Shown here: one piece after another, positions 7,966-17,943 of the stretch | Layout of the letters: each line of letters starts with the position of its first letter | How positions within the stretch are numbered: position 1 is the first letter of the stretch | From: an uncultured Flavobacteriales bacterium | Lineage (GTDB): Bacteria > Bacteroidota > Bacteroidia > Flavobacteriales > Crocinitomicaceae | NCBI GenBank assembly: GCA_946480815.1 | Contig: CAMLLB010000010.1 | Location: 38,778-102,777, forward strand | DNA length: 64,000 nt | Direction: 5' to 3' | The notes under the pieces: generated by a model | Seen by the model: only the letters and a program-made list of their open reading frames with translations | Told to the model about the DNA's origin: nothing | Database searches by the model: none | Translations under genes and position numbers: made by a program

Positions 7966-9183
7966 ATGAGCGATACTCCAAATAATAAAAGCCTGTTTGC
8001 CGATGAAACCATCGACGGACAAATCGCGACGCTGAACCTTGGGCCAACTCACCCTGCAACACACGGGATTTTCCAGAACGTGTTGACGGTTGACGGTGAA
8101 AAGATCCTGGATTCGGTTCAAACCGTAGGTTACATTCACCGTGCTTTTGAAAAGCTCGCTGAAAGAAGACCTTACAATCAAATTACGCCGATCACAGACC
8201 GATTAAACTATTGTTCTTCCCCGATCAACAACATGGGATGGGAAATGACCATGGAAAAGCTGATCGGTGTTCAGGTGCCGAAGAGAGTGGATTACATGCG
8301 TGTAATTATCATGGAATTGGCGCGTATTGCAGACCATTTGGTTTGTAACTCGGTAATTGGTGTGGATACGGGAGCATTGACAGGATTTACCTATATGTTC
8401 CAGCAGCGTGAAGCGATCTATGAATTGTATGAAGAAGTGTGTGGAGCACGTTTGACTACAAACATCGGTCGCATCGGAGGTTTTGAGAGAGATTTCTCTC
8501 CGACATTCCACGTAAAACTGAAAAAGTTCCTGAAAGAATTCAATAAGCACTTCCAGGAATTCGACGACCTGTTATTGCGTAACCGCATTTTCATGGACCG
8601 TACGATCAAAGCCGGACCAATCAGCGCAGAACGCGCATTGGATTACGGATTTACCGGTCCGAACTTACGTGCGGCAGGAGTAGATTACGATGTGCGTGTA
8701 ATGACACCGTATTCCTCCTACGAAGATTTCGATTTCGAGATTCCGGTTGGAACACATGGAGATACGTATGATCGTTTCTGTGTACGCCAGGAGGAAGTGC
8801 GTCAGAGTTTAAGAATCATTGAGCAGGCTTATAACAACATGCCGGAAGGAAAACACTTCTCACCGGATGTTCCTGAATTCTATTTGCCTCCGAAAGCAGA
8901 CGTTTACACGAAAATGGAAGCGTTGATCTACCACTTCAAGATCGTCATGGGTGAAACACCTGTTCCGGTTGGAGAAGTATACCACTCAGTTGAAGGTGGA
9001 AACGGAGAATTAGGATTCCACCTGATTTCCGATGGAGGAAGAACACCATACAGACTTCAGTTTAGAAGACCTTGTTTTATTTATTATCAAGCATATCCGG
9101 AAATGATTAAAGGTCAAACCATCTCAGATGCCGTTTTGACATTAAGTAGTTTGAACGTGATTGCAGGAGAATTGGACGCATAA
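7966..9183 (+). CDS. nuoD: NADH-quinone oxidoreductase subunit D (49 kDa)
   Basis: 405 residues, normal for the separate 49-kDa subunit that forms the quinone pocket with NuoB. Family landmarks include NLGPTHPATHG near residue 26 (the His loop at the quinone site), GYIHRAFEKLAE, the YCSSPINNMGW segment and the C-terminal PEMIKGQTISDAV block. It is related to the large subunit of [NiFe] hydrogenases but lacks the nickel-binding cysteines, as expected. It ends one base before the preferred nuoE start. Confidence 0.96.
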   Translation: MSDTPNNKSLFADETIDGQIATLNLGPTHPATHGIFQNVLTVDGEKILDSVQTVGYIHRAFEKLAERRPYNQITPITDRLNYCSSPINNMGWEMTMEKLIGVQVPKRVDYMRVIIMELARIADHLVCNSVIGVDTGALTGFTYMFQQREAIYELYEEVCGARLTTNIGRIGGFERDFSPTFHVKLKKFLKEFNKHFQEFDDLLLRNRIFMDRTIKAGPISAERALDYGFTGPNLRAAGVDYDVRVMTPYSSYEDFDFEIPVGTHGDTYDRFCVRQEEVRQSLRIIEQAYNNMPEGKHFSPDVPEFYLPPKADVYTKMEALIYHFKIVMGETPVPVGEVYHSVEGGNGELGFHLISDGGRTPYRLQFRRPCFIYYQAYPEMIKGQTISDAVLTLSSLNVIAGELDA

Positions 9184-9184
9184 G

Positions 9185-9721
9185 ATGAGTATATCAGTTA
9201 CACATAATAGTACGGATCAGGCTGAACCGCAATTCAGCGCTGAGAGAATGGTTGAGGTACAACGCATCATCAACATGTTCCCGGAAGGAAAACAGAAAAG
9301 TGCGTTGATGCGCATTCTTCACATGGCAGAAGAAGATTTCGGAGGTTGGTTAAGCGTTCCGACAATGAATTACGTTGCTCGTTTGTTGGATATTCAACCG
9401 ATCGAAGTGTATGAAGTTGCAACTTTCTATACCATGTTTAACATTGAAAAACCTGGGAAAGTTGTTTTGGAAGTGTGCAGAACCGGGCCATGTATGTTGG
9501 TTGGTTCCGATCAGATCATCGAATACATCGAACAAAAATTAGATATTAAAGTTGGTCAGACATCGGCAGACGGAATGTTTACATTGAAAACTGCAGAATG
9601 TTTGGGAGCTTGTGGTTATGGGCCAATGCTTCAATGCGGAAAACATTACCACGAACACTTAACTCCTGCGAAAGTAGACGAGTTATTGGACACCTTGCGT
9701 AAAGAACATTCAGATAAATAG
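9185..9721 (+). CDS. nuoE: NADH-quinone oxidoreductase subunit E (24 kDa)
   Basis: 178 residues from the ATG at 9185, one base after the nuoD stop; an upstream in-frame start at 9161 lies within nuoD and is not favoured. A thioredoxin-like [2Fe-2S] protein that binds cluster N1a: ligands in CRTGPCMLVG and in TAECLGACGYGP. The helical N-terminal part contains the usual LHMAEEDFGGWLS and VYEVATFYTMF motifs. It pairs with NuoF in the NADH-oxidising module. The next gene follows after two bases. Confidence 0.95.
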   Translation: MSISVTHNSTDQAEPQFSAERMVEVQRIINMFPEGKQKSALMRILHMAEEDFGGWLSVPTMNYVARLLDIQPIEVYEVATFYTMFNIEKPGKVVLEVCRTGPCMLVGSDQIIEYIEQKLDIKVGQTSADGMFTLKTAECLGACGYGPMLQCGKHYHEHLTPAKVDELLDTLRKEHSDK

Positions 9722-9723
9722 GA

Positions 9724-11067
9724 ATGGGAAGAAAATTATTATTGGAACATGCAAACGTTCCCGGAATCGAATCGTTTGAAGTCTATCGCAGAAACGGAGG
9801 TTACCGTTCTGTTGAAAAGGCTTTGAAAACGATGTCGCCGCAAAATGTGGTTGAAGAAGTTCAGGCATCCGGATTGAGAGGTCGGGGAGGAGCAGGATTC
9901 CCGACAGGGATGAAATGGTCTTTCCTTGCAAAACCGGAAGGAGTTCCACGTTATTTATTGTGTAACGCTGACGAATCGGAGCCTGGAACCTTTAAGGATC
10001 GTTACTTGATGGAGAAAATCCCGCATTTGCTGATCGAAGGAATGATCGTTTCTTCTTACGCTTTGGGATGTAATCAATCGTACATTTATATCCGCGGAGA
10101 ATACATGTGGGTTTTGGAAATTGTAGAAAAAGCAATCGCTGAAGCTTACGCAAATGGGTTCCTTGGAAAAAATATCTTAGGATCAGGATACGATCTGGAC
10201 CTGGCAATTTGTCCGGGTGGTGGAGCTTATATCTGTGGTGAAGAGACTGCTTTGATCGAATCATTGGAAGGAAAACGCGGAAACCCGCGCATCAAGCCAC
10301 CATTCCCAGCTGTAAAAGGTTTGTGGGGATGTCCGACGGTAGTAAACAACGTAGAATCCATCGCAGCAGTTGTTCCGATCGTGAACGACGGTGGAGCAGA
10401 ATATGCAAAGATCGGGATCGGGAAAAGTACCGGAACAAAATTGATCTCAGCTTGTGGAAACCTGGTAAAACCGGGAGTTTACGAAATCGAACTGGGATTA
10501 TCCGTAGAAGAATTCATTTACTCCGACGAGTGGTGTGGTGGTATCGCAAACGGGAAGCTTATCAAGGCTTGTGTGCCAGGAGGATCATCCGTTCCGATTT
10601 TACCTGCAAACCTGATCACCAAAACGGCTGAAGGAACAGATCGCTTGATGACTTACGAAAGTTTGGCTGAAGGTGGTTTTGCAAGCGGATCCATGTTGGG
10701 TTCAGGAGGTTTCATCGTATTTGACGAAGATCAGTGTATTGTTAGAAACACCTGGAACTTCGCGCGTTTCTACGCACATGAATCTTGCGGACAATGTTCA
10801 CCTTGCCGTGAAGGAACAGGATGGATGGAGAAAGTGCTTCGCCGTTTGGAGTACGGACAAGGTCACATGCACGACATTGATTTGTTGGCGGAGATCAACA
10901 AGAAAATAGAAGGAAATACGATTTGTCCGTTGGGTGATGCAGCAGCATGGCCGGTAGCAGCAGCAATTCGTCATTTTAGAGAGGAATTTGAATGGCACGT
11001 GACACACCCGGATGAAGCAGTAAAACGCAACTTCGGAATTGCGTCAAATCACATGCCTTTAGTATAA
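9724..11067 (+). CDS. nuoF: NADH-quinone oxidoreductase subunit F (51 kDa, NADH-binding)
   Basis: 447 residues. It binds NADH, FMN and cluster N3. The glycine-rich nucleotide loop GLRGRGGAGFPTGMKW lies near residue 49, the second loop CPGGGAYICGEETALIESLEG near 160, and the [4Fe-4S] ligands are in ESCGQCSPCREGTGWM plus the later NTICPLGDA cysteine. It is the entry point for electrons. Its presence, together with NuoE and NuoG, means this operon encodes a true NADH-using complex and not the NuoEFG-less form found in some Bacteroidota. Confidence 0.97.
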   Translation: MGRKLLLEHANVPGIESFEVYRRNGGYRSVEKALKTMSPQNVVEEVQASGLRGRGGAGFPTGMKWSFLAKPEGVPRYLLCNADESEPGTFKDRYLMEKIPHLLIEGMIVSSYALGCNQSYIYIRGEYMWVLEIVEKAIAEAYANGFLGKNILGSGYDLDLAICPGGGAYICGEETALIESLEGKRGNPRIKPPFPAVKGLWGCPTVVNNVESIAAVVPIVNDGGAEYAKIGIGKSTGTKLISACGNLVKPGVYEIELGLSVEEFIYSDEWCGGIANGKLIKACVPGGSSVPILPANLITKTAEGTDRLMTYESLAEGGFASGSMLGSGGFIVFDEDQCIVRNTWNFARFYAHESCGQCSPCREGTGWMEKVLRRLEYGQGHMHDIDLLAEINKKIEGNTICPLGDAAAWPVAAAIRHFREEFEWHVTHPDEAVKRNFGIASNHMPLV

Positions 11068-11081
11068 AATAAAGATCGATT

Positions 11082-12050
11082 ATGGTAAAAGTTATCATTG
11101 ACGATATCGAAGTAGAAGTAGAACCGGGAACAACCATCCTGAATGCTGCTCGTAAGATCGGTGGAGATGTAGTTCCTCCTGCAATGTGCTATTACAGCAA
11201 GTTGCAGGGAAGTGGTGGAAAATGTAGAACATGTTTGGTGGAAGTAGCCGCAGGTTCTGCAGCAGACCCACGTCCGATGCCCAAATTGGTTGCATCGTGT
11301 TCAACTCCGGTAATGGACGGAATGGTAGTAAAGAACAAAACTTCAGAGCGTGTGTACGATAACCGTGCTGCTGTGACTGAGTTCTTACTGATCAACCACC
11401 CGTTGGATTGTCCGATCTGTGACCAGGCCGGAGAATGTCATTTGCAGGATCTTGGGTTCGAGCACGGAAAAGAAGGAACACGTTACGAAGAGAAACGCAG
11501 AACCTTTGATCCGATCGATATCGGTGACAAGATCAAGTTGCACATGAATCGTTGCATTCTTTGTTACCGTTGTGTTTACACAGCGAATCAGTTGACAGAT
11601 CAGCGTGTTCATGGTGTCATGCACCGCGGGGACCATGCAGAAATCTCAACGTATATCGAGAAAGCGATCGATAATGACTTCTCAGGAAACGTAATCGATG
11701 TATGTCCTGTTGGAGCATTGACAGATAAAACATTCCGTTTCAAAAGCCGTGTTTGGTTCTTAAAACCGATGGAAGCTTCTTGCGAGTGTACAAAATGTGC
11801 CGGAAAAGCAGTGGTTTGGATGTTCGGAGATGAGATTTACCGTGTAACAGGTCGCAAGGATCAATACGGTGAGATCGAAGATATCGACGGAAAAACTGCA
11901 TGGATCTGTAACGAATGCCGTTTCGACAAGAAAGACAAGACTAAATGGAAGATTGAAGGACCACGTGTGATTAACCGTCATTCTGTGATCTCTCAAAATA
12001 AGTATATCGTTGACGAACGTCTCGAAACCAAAAAACTAACAGGAAAGTAA
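11082..12050 (+). CDS. nuoG: NADH-quinone oxidoreductase subunit G, short form
   Basis: 322 residues, far shorter than the 700-900 of Escherichia or Thermus NuoG. Present are the N-terminal [2Fe-2S] ferredoxin domain (cysteines in MCYYS, GGKCRTC and a later SCSTPV), the His/Cys3 [4Fe-4S] site HPLDCPICDQAGEC, and a further cluster site RCILCYRC with DVCPVGAL. After a CECTKC ... CNEC four-cysteine stretch the protein ends: the whole molybdopterin-oxidoreductase-like domain is missing. The frame ends cleanly and nuoH starts one base later, so this is not a local frameshift. I recall the same short form in other flavobacterial nuo operons, so it is probably the lineage norm. Confidence 0.9.
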   Translation: MVKVIIDDIEVEVEPGTTILNAARKIGGDVVPPAMCYYSKLQGSGGKCRTCLVEVAAGSAADPRPMPKLVASCSTPVMDGMVVKNKTSERVYDNRAAVTEFLLINHPLDCPICDQAGECHLQDLGFEHGKEGTRYEEKRRTFDPIDIGDKIKLHMNRCILCYRCVYTANQLTDQRVHGVMHRGDHAEISTYIEKAIDNDFSGNVIDVCPVGALTDKTFRFKSRVWFLKPMEASCECTKCAGKAVVWMFGDEIYRVTGRKDQYGEIEDIDGKTAWICNECRFDKKDKTKWKIEGPRVINRHSVISQNKYIVDERLETKKLTGK

Positions 12051-12051
12051 G

Positions 12052-13182
12052 ATGATCATAAAATTAATCATAGTTGTTGCTTTATTCGCAATTACACTGG
12101 GGATTGCAGCTTATCTGACCCTGATGGAGCGAAAAGTTGCTGCCTGGATGCAGGACCGTATCGGGCCGGACAGAGCAGGACCATTCGGTTTGCTTCAACC
12201 GCTTGCAGACGGTGGAAAAATGTTCTTTAAGGAAGATTTCCGTCCGACGAATGCCGATAAATGGTTGTTCATTATCGGGCCGGGAATTGCCATGTTTACT
12301 TCACTCATTACGGGGGCGGTGATTCCGTGGGCACCCGCAATCCAAACTGCAACTGAAACAATTGCAATTCAGGTAGCTGATGTAAACATCGGGATCCTCT
12401 TCATTATGGGAGCGGTTTCCATTGGAGTTTACGGGATCATGATCGGGGGCTGGGCATCCAACAATAAGTTTGCTTTATTCGGAGCAATCCGCGCGAGTTC
12501 ACAGATGATCTCTTATGAATTGGCGATGGGAGTTTCCGTTATTACAATCGTTATGATGACCGGATCTTTGAGTATCAATAAGATTGTTGACATGCAGCAT
12601 GGTTTTTGGGACAACGGTTGGTTTACCTGGAACGTATTCAAGCAACCGATCTGTTTTGTTGTCTTCCTTATTACTGCTTTGGCAGAATGTAACCGCGCAC
12701 CTTTCGACTTACCGGAATGTGAATCCGAGTTGATTGGTGGTTACCACACAGAATACGGTGCAATGAAACTGGGATTTTTCCTTTTTGCGGAGTATGTGAA
12801 TATGTTCATTTCATGTGCAGTCATTTCAGCATTATTCTTCGGAGGATACAATTTCCCGGGAATGGATCATTTCTCAGGACTTACGCTAACGATACTGGGT
12901 GGTCTGGTTTTCTTCGCGAAAACATTCTTCTTCATTTTTGTATTCATGTGGATTCGCTGGACTTTACCGCGTTTCCGTTACGATCAGCTCATGCACATCG
13001 GGTGGAAAAAAATGATCCCTTTGGCATTGATCAACTTATTAATTACCGGTGTTGTGATCGCGTATACTTCCGGATGGTTCTCTAAAAACAATGACAACGA
13101 ATCTGCAAGCAATGCGAAAGTAGAACAACCTTTGGGTGTGAATACATCCTTAGAAAAGACGAAAACCGGAAATAGCTTATAA
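12052..13182 (+). CDS. nuoH: NADH-quinone oxidoreductase subunit H
   Basis: 376 residues with about eight transmembrane helices. The family signatures are clear: YLTLMERKVAAWMQDRIGP near residue 22 and NRAPFDLPECESELIGGYH near 213, the acidic loop by the quinone channel. NuoH anchors the peripheral arm to the proton-pumping arm. A charged tail of about 35 residues extends into the cytoplasm after the last helix. Starts one base after nuoG; nuoI follows after eight bases. Confidence 0.96.
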   Translation: MIIKLIIVVALFAITLGIAAYLTLMERKVAAWMQDRIGPDRAGPFGLLQPLADGGKMFFKEDFRPTNADKWLFIIGPGIAMFTSLITGAVIPWAPAIQTATETIAIQVADVNIGILFIMGAVSIGVYGIMIGGWASNNKFALFGAIRASSQMISYELAMGVSVITIVMMTGSLSINKIVDMQHGFWDNGWFTWNVFKQPICFVVFLITALAECNRAPFDLPECESELIGGYHTEYGAMKLGFFLFAEYVNMFISCAVISALFFGGYNFPGMDHFSGLTLTILGGLVFFAKTFFFIFVFMWIRWTLPRFRYDQLMHIGWKKMIPLALINLLITGVVIAYTSGWFSKNNDNESASNAKVEQPLGVNTSLEKTKTGNSL

Positions 13183-13190
13183 ATATTCGA

Positions 13191-13730
13191 ATGGAAAGTT
13201 TATCAAATCGTAAAAAAGTTGTTTCGAACAAGAAGATGACCTTCATGGAGAAACTGTACTTCCCGGCAATTTTGGGAGGTATGTGGATCACATTAAAGCA
13301 TTTATTCAAGAAACACAATACCGTAAAGTATCCGGAAGTAAAACGCGAATTTGCTCCCGTTTATCGCGGACAGCACGTACTGAAACGTGACGAGGAAGGA
13401 AGAGAGAATTGTACTGCTTGTGGATTATGTGCAGTTGCATGCCCGGCTGAAGCAATTACCATGACTTCCGAAGAGCGTAAAAAAGGGGAAGAGCACTTAT
13501 ACAGAGAAGAGAAATATGCTTCTACATATGAGATCAATATGTTGCGTTGTATTTTCTGTGGTTTATGCGAAGAAGCATGTCCGAAAGAAGCTATTTTCCT
13601 GACGGATCGTATGGTTCCTACTTACTTTGAGCGTAACGATTTCATTTACGGGAAAGATAAACTGGTAGAACCGGTTGATCAGCGTGTGGATATCAGTAAA
13701 AGACAGTTAACCGGAAAAAGACCTGCGTAA
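13191..13730 (+). CDS. nuoI: NADH-quinone oxidoreductase subunit I (two [4Fe-4S])
   Basis: 179 residues. Two ferredoxin-type motifs bind clusters N6a and N6b: NCTACGLCAVACPAEAI and RCIFCGLCEEACPKEAI. The N-terminal segment (KLYFPAILGGMWITLKHLF) is the amphipathic membrane-contacting part. It links NuoG to NuoB in the electron chain. The stop codon overlaps the nuoJ start by one base (TAATG). Confidence 0.96.
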   Translation: MESLSNRKKVVSNKKMTFMEKLYFPAILGGMWITLKHLFKKHNTVKYPEVKREFAPVYRGQHVLKRDEEGRENCTACGLCAVACPAEAITMTSEERKKGEEHLYREEKYASTYEINMLRCIFCGLCEEACPKEAIFLTDRMVPTYFERNDFIYGKDKLVEPVDQRVDISKRQLTGKRPA

Positions 13731-14242
13731 TGAGTTTAGACCTTATATTTTACATTCTTGGTGGATTAACCATTGGAACAGCCTTGATGGTTGTTTTGAG
13801 TAAGCACCCGGTGAGAAGTGTATTGTACTTAGTACTTACTTTCTTCCTGATCTCAGCGAATTATGTCATGATGAATGCCCAGTTTATCGCAATTGTAAAC
13901 ATCATTGTTTATGCGGGAGCCATTATGGTATTATTCCTCTTCGTATTGATGTTATTGAACCTGAATAAGGAAAATGAACCGAAACATTCACCTTTGATGA
14001 CCATTGGTGCGGCTATTGCCGGAGGCGCATTGTTCTTAGTGATAGTTGCAGCTATGCGCGATGCAATCCTTGCAGCTCCGATGATCGATACGAATTCAGA
14101 ACAAGTGGGATTGGTTGAGAACCTGGGGAAAGTCCTGTTCACCAAATACGTACTTCCTTTTGAAGTTTCTTCCATCCTGTTCCTTGCGGCAATGGTTGGA
14201 GCAGTTCTTTTAGCAAAACGTGAAAAACAAACTATAGAGTAA
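13730..14242 (+). CDS. nuoJ: NADH-quinone oxidoreductase subunit J
   Basis: 170 residues with five hydrophobic helices, including the conserved [20 protein letters not shown] stretch (helix 3, the pi-bulge helix next to the E-channel). Membrane-arm subunit with no cofactor. Coupled to nuoI by a TAATG overlap and followed after one base by nuoK. Confidence 0.95.
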   Translation: MSLDLIFYILGGLTIGTALMVVLSKHPVRSVLYLVLTFFLISANYVMMNAQFIAIVNIIVYAGAIMVLFLFVLMLLNLNKENEPKHSPLMTIGAAIAGGALFLVIVAAMRDAILAAPMIDTNSEQVGLVENLGKVLFTKYVLPFEVSSILFLAAMVGAVLLAKREKQTIE

Positions 14243-14243
14243 T

Positions 14244-14573
14244 ATGTTATTAGCGACATTATTTGAATCAGGTGTAAAGATCGAGCACTACATGGTCCTT
14301 GCTACGGCATTGTTCGTGATTGGTGTATTCGGTGTGCTTTACAGAAAGAATGCGATCATTCTATTGATGTGCATTGAATTAATGCTCAACGCGGTGAATT
14401 TGTTACTTGTAGCGTTTTCAACTTATTTCGGGCAGGCAGACGGACAGCTTTTCGTGTTCTTCATCATGGTGGTTGCCGCCGCTGAAGCTACGGTGGGTCT
14501 GTCGATTTTGGTATTGCTTTACCGAAATACGCGCTCAACAGATATTCGATTGTTTAATAAATTAAAAAACTAA
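14244..14573 (+). CDS. nuoK: NADH-quinone oxidoreductase subunit K
   Basis: 109 residues with three transmembrane helices. The family motif with two buried glutamates is visible: [21 protein letters not shown] in helix 2 and [18 protein letters not shown] in helix 3. It is related to MrpC and carries part of the proton path. Length is normal (about 100-110). Confidence 0.95.
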   Translation: MLLATLFESGVKIEHYMVLATALFVIGVFGVLYRKNAIILLMCIELMLNAVNLLLVAFSTYFGQADGQLFVFFIMVVAAAEATVGLSILVLLYRNTRSTDIRLFNKLKN

Positions 14574-14576
14574 AAC

Positions 14577-16502
14577 ATGTCGGTATCACAATTACTGCCT
14601 TTGATTCTTTTGCTTCCATTAATTGGAGCGTTTATTAACGGTACAATCGGAAAATCACTTTCAAAAGTGGTGGTAGGAACGATCGGGACCGGTGTTATGG
14701 CGATTTCGTTTGTCCTTGCTTTGATGGCTTTTATGAGCGTTCAGCACGGAGAACCGGTAACCGTTCATTTGTTCACGATGATCAAAACGAGCTCATTTTC
14801 TTTGAATGCACGCTTGTTTGCAGATAACTTATCCATGTGGATGACTTTGATCGTAACGGGAGTCGGAACATTGATCCACTTGTTCTCCATGGGTTATATG
14901 AAACACGATGCTGGATATTACAAGTTCTTTGTATACCTGAATCTCTTCATCTTTGCCATGTTGACCCTGGTACTTGGAAGCAATTACTTCATGTTGTTCT
15001 TCGGATGGGAAGGTGTAGGTATCTGCTCTTATTTATTGATCGGTTTCTGGTACCAGGATTTCAAAAATACATTGGCTGCAAGAAAAGCATTCATCATGAA
15101 CCGTATCGGGGATTTGGGATTGTTGGTAGGATTGTTCTTAATCCTTGGAAAATTCGGAACGCTGGAATATGCGGAAGTTGCGAAAGCAGTGATGGCAGAA
15201 GGATTTGAGATCTCTGAAATGCTGATCTTCGGAATTACGATCTGTTTATTCATCGGTGCAACCGGAAAATCTGCTCAGATTCCATTGTTCACCTGGTTAC
15301 CGGATGCGATGGCAGGACCAACTCCGGTTTCAGCTTTGATCCACGCAGCTACGATGGTAACGGCAGGTATTTTCTTAACGGTTCGTTCTAACTTCCTGTA
15401 CGAACTGGAAGGAGCACATGTCGTGAAAGAAATCATTCTATATGTCGGTCTGGCAACTTCGATTATTGCGGCCTTCATCGCCATGCGTCAGAATGATATC
15501 AAAAAAATATTGGCTTATTCAACAGTTTCCCAGCTGGGAATGTTGTTCGTAGCATTGGGAATGGGAGCTTACACGGCAGCCATGTTCCACGTTACGACTC
15601 ACGCATTTTTCAAAGCATTGTTGTTCTTAGGTTCGGGAAGTGTGATCCATGCGATGTCTGATGAACAGGATATCCGCAAAATGGGTGGATTGCGCAAGAA
15701 GATTCCGGTTACACACATGACATTCCTGATCGGTACTTTGGCAATTTCCGGTATTCCTTTGTTGTCAGGTTTCTATTCGAAAGATGAGATCATTGGTCAC
15801 GCATTCGGAGACAATAAGTTTGTTTTCGGAGCATTGATGTTCAGTTCAGCATTAACAGCAATTTACATGTTCCGTTTGTACTTCGTTACTTTCTACGGAA
15901 AATTCAGAGGAACACACGAACAGGAGCATCATTTGCATGAAGGGCCTGCATCTATGACATTGCCTTTGATCATTTTGGCTATCCTTTCTGTTTTCGGTGG
16001 ATTGTTGAATTTACCGGGAGGTTTCTTACACGAGGGAACACATTGGCTGTCGCATTATTATGCGCACAATGTAGCCGGCGACGGAATGAAAGTAGCCGAA
16101 CATGGTGATACATCCATGACCTTGATCTTAATGTGTATTGCAGGTGCAATGGCAGTTGTAATTGCCGGAATTACCTACACGGTCTATGTGACTAAAAACA
16201 GCATTCCGAAAGAAGACGACCAATTGAAAGGTTGGGAAAAGGCTTCTGCTATGAAATTATACTTCGACGAGATCTACGATTTCTTATTCGTGAGACCGGT
16301 TCTTTGGATTTCTGAAAAAGGAGCACATTATTTCGAAGGAGCATTCCTGCACCGCGGAGTAGTAACTATCGGGAAAGTGATTGGAAAATCAGGTGATTTG
16401 GTTCGCAAGATCCAAACAGGAAGAACCGATAACTACATTTTGTGGATGGTTTTCGGAATCATCGGGTTGATCGTTTATTACATTATCTATTATAAAAACT
16501 AA
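14577..16502 (+). CDS. nuoL: NADH-quinone oxidoreductase subunit L
   Basis: 641 residues, the distal antiporter-like proton pump of the membrane arm. Family landmarks: FFGWEGVGICSYLLIGFWY in TM5 (channel Glu), TWLPDAMAGPTPVSALIHAATMVTAG in TM7-8 (the broken helix), and the 'ILAYSTVSQLGML' segment. A long C-terminal region includes the lateral amphipathic helix and a final transmembrane anchor (about 615-635). nuoM follows after three bases. Confidence 0.96.
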   Translation: MSVSQLLPLILLLPLIGAFINGTIGKSLSKVVVGTIGTGVMAISFVLALMAFMSVQHGEPVTVHLFTMIKTSSFSLNARLFADNLSMWMTLIVTGVGTLIHLFSMGYMKHDAGYYKFFVYLNLFIFAMLTLVLGSNYFMLFFGWEGVGICSYLLIGFWYQDFKNTLAARKAFIMNRIGDLGLLVGLFLILGKFGTLEYAEVAKAVMAEGFEISEMLIFGITICLFIGATGKSAQIPLFTWLPDAMAGPTPVSALIHAATMVTAGIFLTVRSNFLYELEGAHVVKEIILYVGLATSIIAAFIAMRQNDIKKILAYSTVSQLGMLFVALGMGAYTAAMFHVTTHAFFKALLFLGSGSVIHAMSDEQDIRKMGGLRKKIPVTHMTFLIGTLAISGIPLLSGFYSKDEIIGHAFGDNKFVFGALMFSSALTAIYMFRLYFVTFYGKFRGTHEQEHHLHEGPASMTLPLIILAILSVFGGLLNLPGGFLHEGTHWLSHYYAHNVAGDGMKVAEHGDTSMTLILMCIAGAMAVVIAGITYTVYVTKNSIPKEDDQLKGWEKASAMKLYFDEIYDFLFVRPVLWISEKGAHYFEGAFLHRGVVTIGKVIGKSGDLVRKIQTGRTDNYILWMVFGIIGLIVYYIIYYKN

Positions 16503-16505
16503 TAC

Positions 16506-17942
16506 GTGGAACTACTTTTATTTATACTACCAGTTTTCTTTGCGTTATCGGTATTGATTATCCCGAAACAGGGAGTTCGTGCTTACGGAATTATCGGTTC
16601 GCTTGCCGTTTTAGGTGTTGTAATAGCGTGTATGATGCAATACAGCAACGATGGAACAGTGCATTTGTTTGCAAATAAACCATGGCTTGCAGGAATTACC
16701 CTGAGCTTCGGCTACGATGGAATTTCCTTAATGATGTTGTTATTGACAGCAGTATTGGTTCCATTGGTCCTGGTTTCCAACTTCAAAAATGAATTGGCCG
16801 AGAACCGCTTGTTTACAAGCATGGTTTTCTTTATGCAATTAGGATTGATCGGAGTGTTCATTTCAATGGACGGATTGTGGTTCTACATTTTCTGGGAAAT
16901 CACGTTAATTCCAATTTTCTTAATTTCCTGGTGGTTTGGAGCTCCGGAAAGAAAAGCGGCCTTAATGAAATTCTTCATCTATACATTCGTAGGATCTCTT
17001 GCAATGCTTGCTGCATTGATCGGAATTAAGGTAAATGCCCCTTCTTTTTACATTGAGGATTTGAAAGCAGTTGTCTTTACTTCTAAAACAGCTTGTTGGT
17101 TGGCACTTGGTTTCTTCTTGGCATTTGCTATTAAAATCCCGGTTTTCCCGTTCCATACCTGGCAGCCTGATACGTATACGAAGTCACCGATGGCCGGAAC
17201 GATGTTGCTTTCTGGTATCATGTTGAAAATGGCTTTGTACGGAATGATCCGCTGGATGATCCCGTTATTCCCGGAAGCAGTTCATTGCCTTCAATGGCCA
17301 GTAATCATTCTTGCCACGATCGGAGTTGTTTACGGTGCGGTTATCGCGATCAAACAAAAAGATATGAAGCGCGTATTTGCATTTGCTTCCATGTCTCACG
17401 TCGGATTAATCGCTGCGGCAATCATGGTTTGGGATTTTGATGCATTGTCAGGAAGCATGGTACAGATTGTAAACCACGGTTTGGTGGCTGTGGGATTGTT
17501 CTTAGCAGTTGAAATTATTGAGCGCAGAACAGGAACGAGAAACCTGGATGAATTGGGAGGATTTGCGAAGCAGGCTCCGAAATTCGCCTTCTGGTTCGCT
17601 GCTTTAGCTTTTGCTTCTGTTTCGGTTCCGTTAACGAGCGGTTTCATTGGTGAATTCTTAATGTTGAAAGGATTGGTTCAGTTTGATATGATCGTTGGAA
17701 TTGTTGCAGGAACAACTTTGATCCTTGGAGCGGTATATACCTTCAGAGCTTACCAGTTGAGCATGTACGGTCCGGTGACAAGAGATCAGTTTGCCGATTT
17801 GCATTGGTCTGAATTACTTGTTTTGGCAGTAATCATTATCGCAGTAGTGATCTTAGGAGTTTATCCCGCATTGATCACGGATTTCGTAAATCCAAGTTTA
17901 AAAATAGTATTAGAAACAGTTTCAACACCTTCAGGTTTATAA
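16506..17942 (+). CDS. nuoM: NADH-quinone oxidoreductase subunit M
   Basis: 478 residues, starting at GTG (16506), three bases after the nuoL stop; no ATG lies close enough to replace it without losing the first helix. Antiporter-like pump with about fourteen helices; conserved features are FYIFWEITLIPIFLISWWFG (channel Glu), FPFHTWQPDTYTKSPMAGTMLLSG and FAFASMSHVGLI. The only gene of the operon with a non-ATG start. Confidence 0.95.
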   Translation: MELLLFILPVFFALSVLIIPKQGVRAYGIIGSLAVLGVVIACMMQYSNDGTVHLFANKPWLAGITLSFGYDGISLMMLLLTAVLVPLVLVSNFKNELAENRLFTSMVFFMQLGLIGVFISMDGLWFYIFWEITLIPIFLISWWFGAPERKAALMKFFIYTFVGSLAMLAALIGIKVNAPSFYIEDLKAVVFTSKTACWLALGFFLAFAIKIPVFPFHTWQPDTYTKSPMAGTMLLSGIMLKMALYGMIRWMIPLFPEAVHCLQWPVIILATIGVVYGAVIAIKQKDMKRVFAFASMSHVGLIAAAIMVWDFDALSGSMVQIVNHGLVAVGLFLAVEIIERRTGTRNLDELGGFAKQAPKFAFWFAALAFASVSVPLTSGFIGEFLMLKGLVQFDMIVGIVAGTTLILGAVYTFRAYQLSMYGPVTRDQFADLHWSELLVLAVIIIAVVILGVYPALITDFVNPSLKIVLETVSTPSGL

Positions 17943-17943
17943 T

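Noticed and set aside
10323..10909. Open frames on the + strand inside nuoF in other frames
   Set aside because: They overlap intact NuoF motifs and have arginine-rich, structureless translations.
11082..12050. nuoG as a pseudogene or frameshifted gene
   Set aside because: The frame ends cleanly one base before nuoH, with no remnant of the missing domain downstream; the short form appears to be normal in the group.
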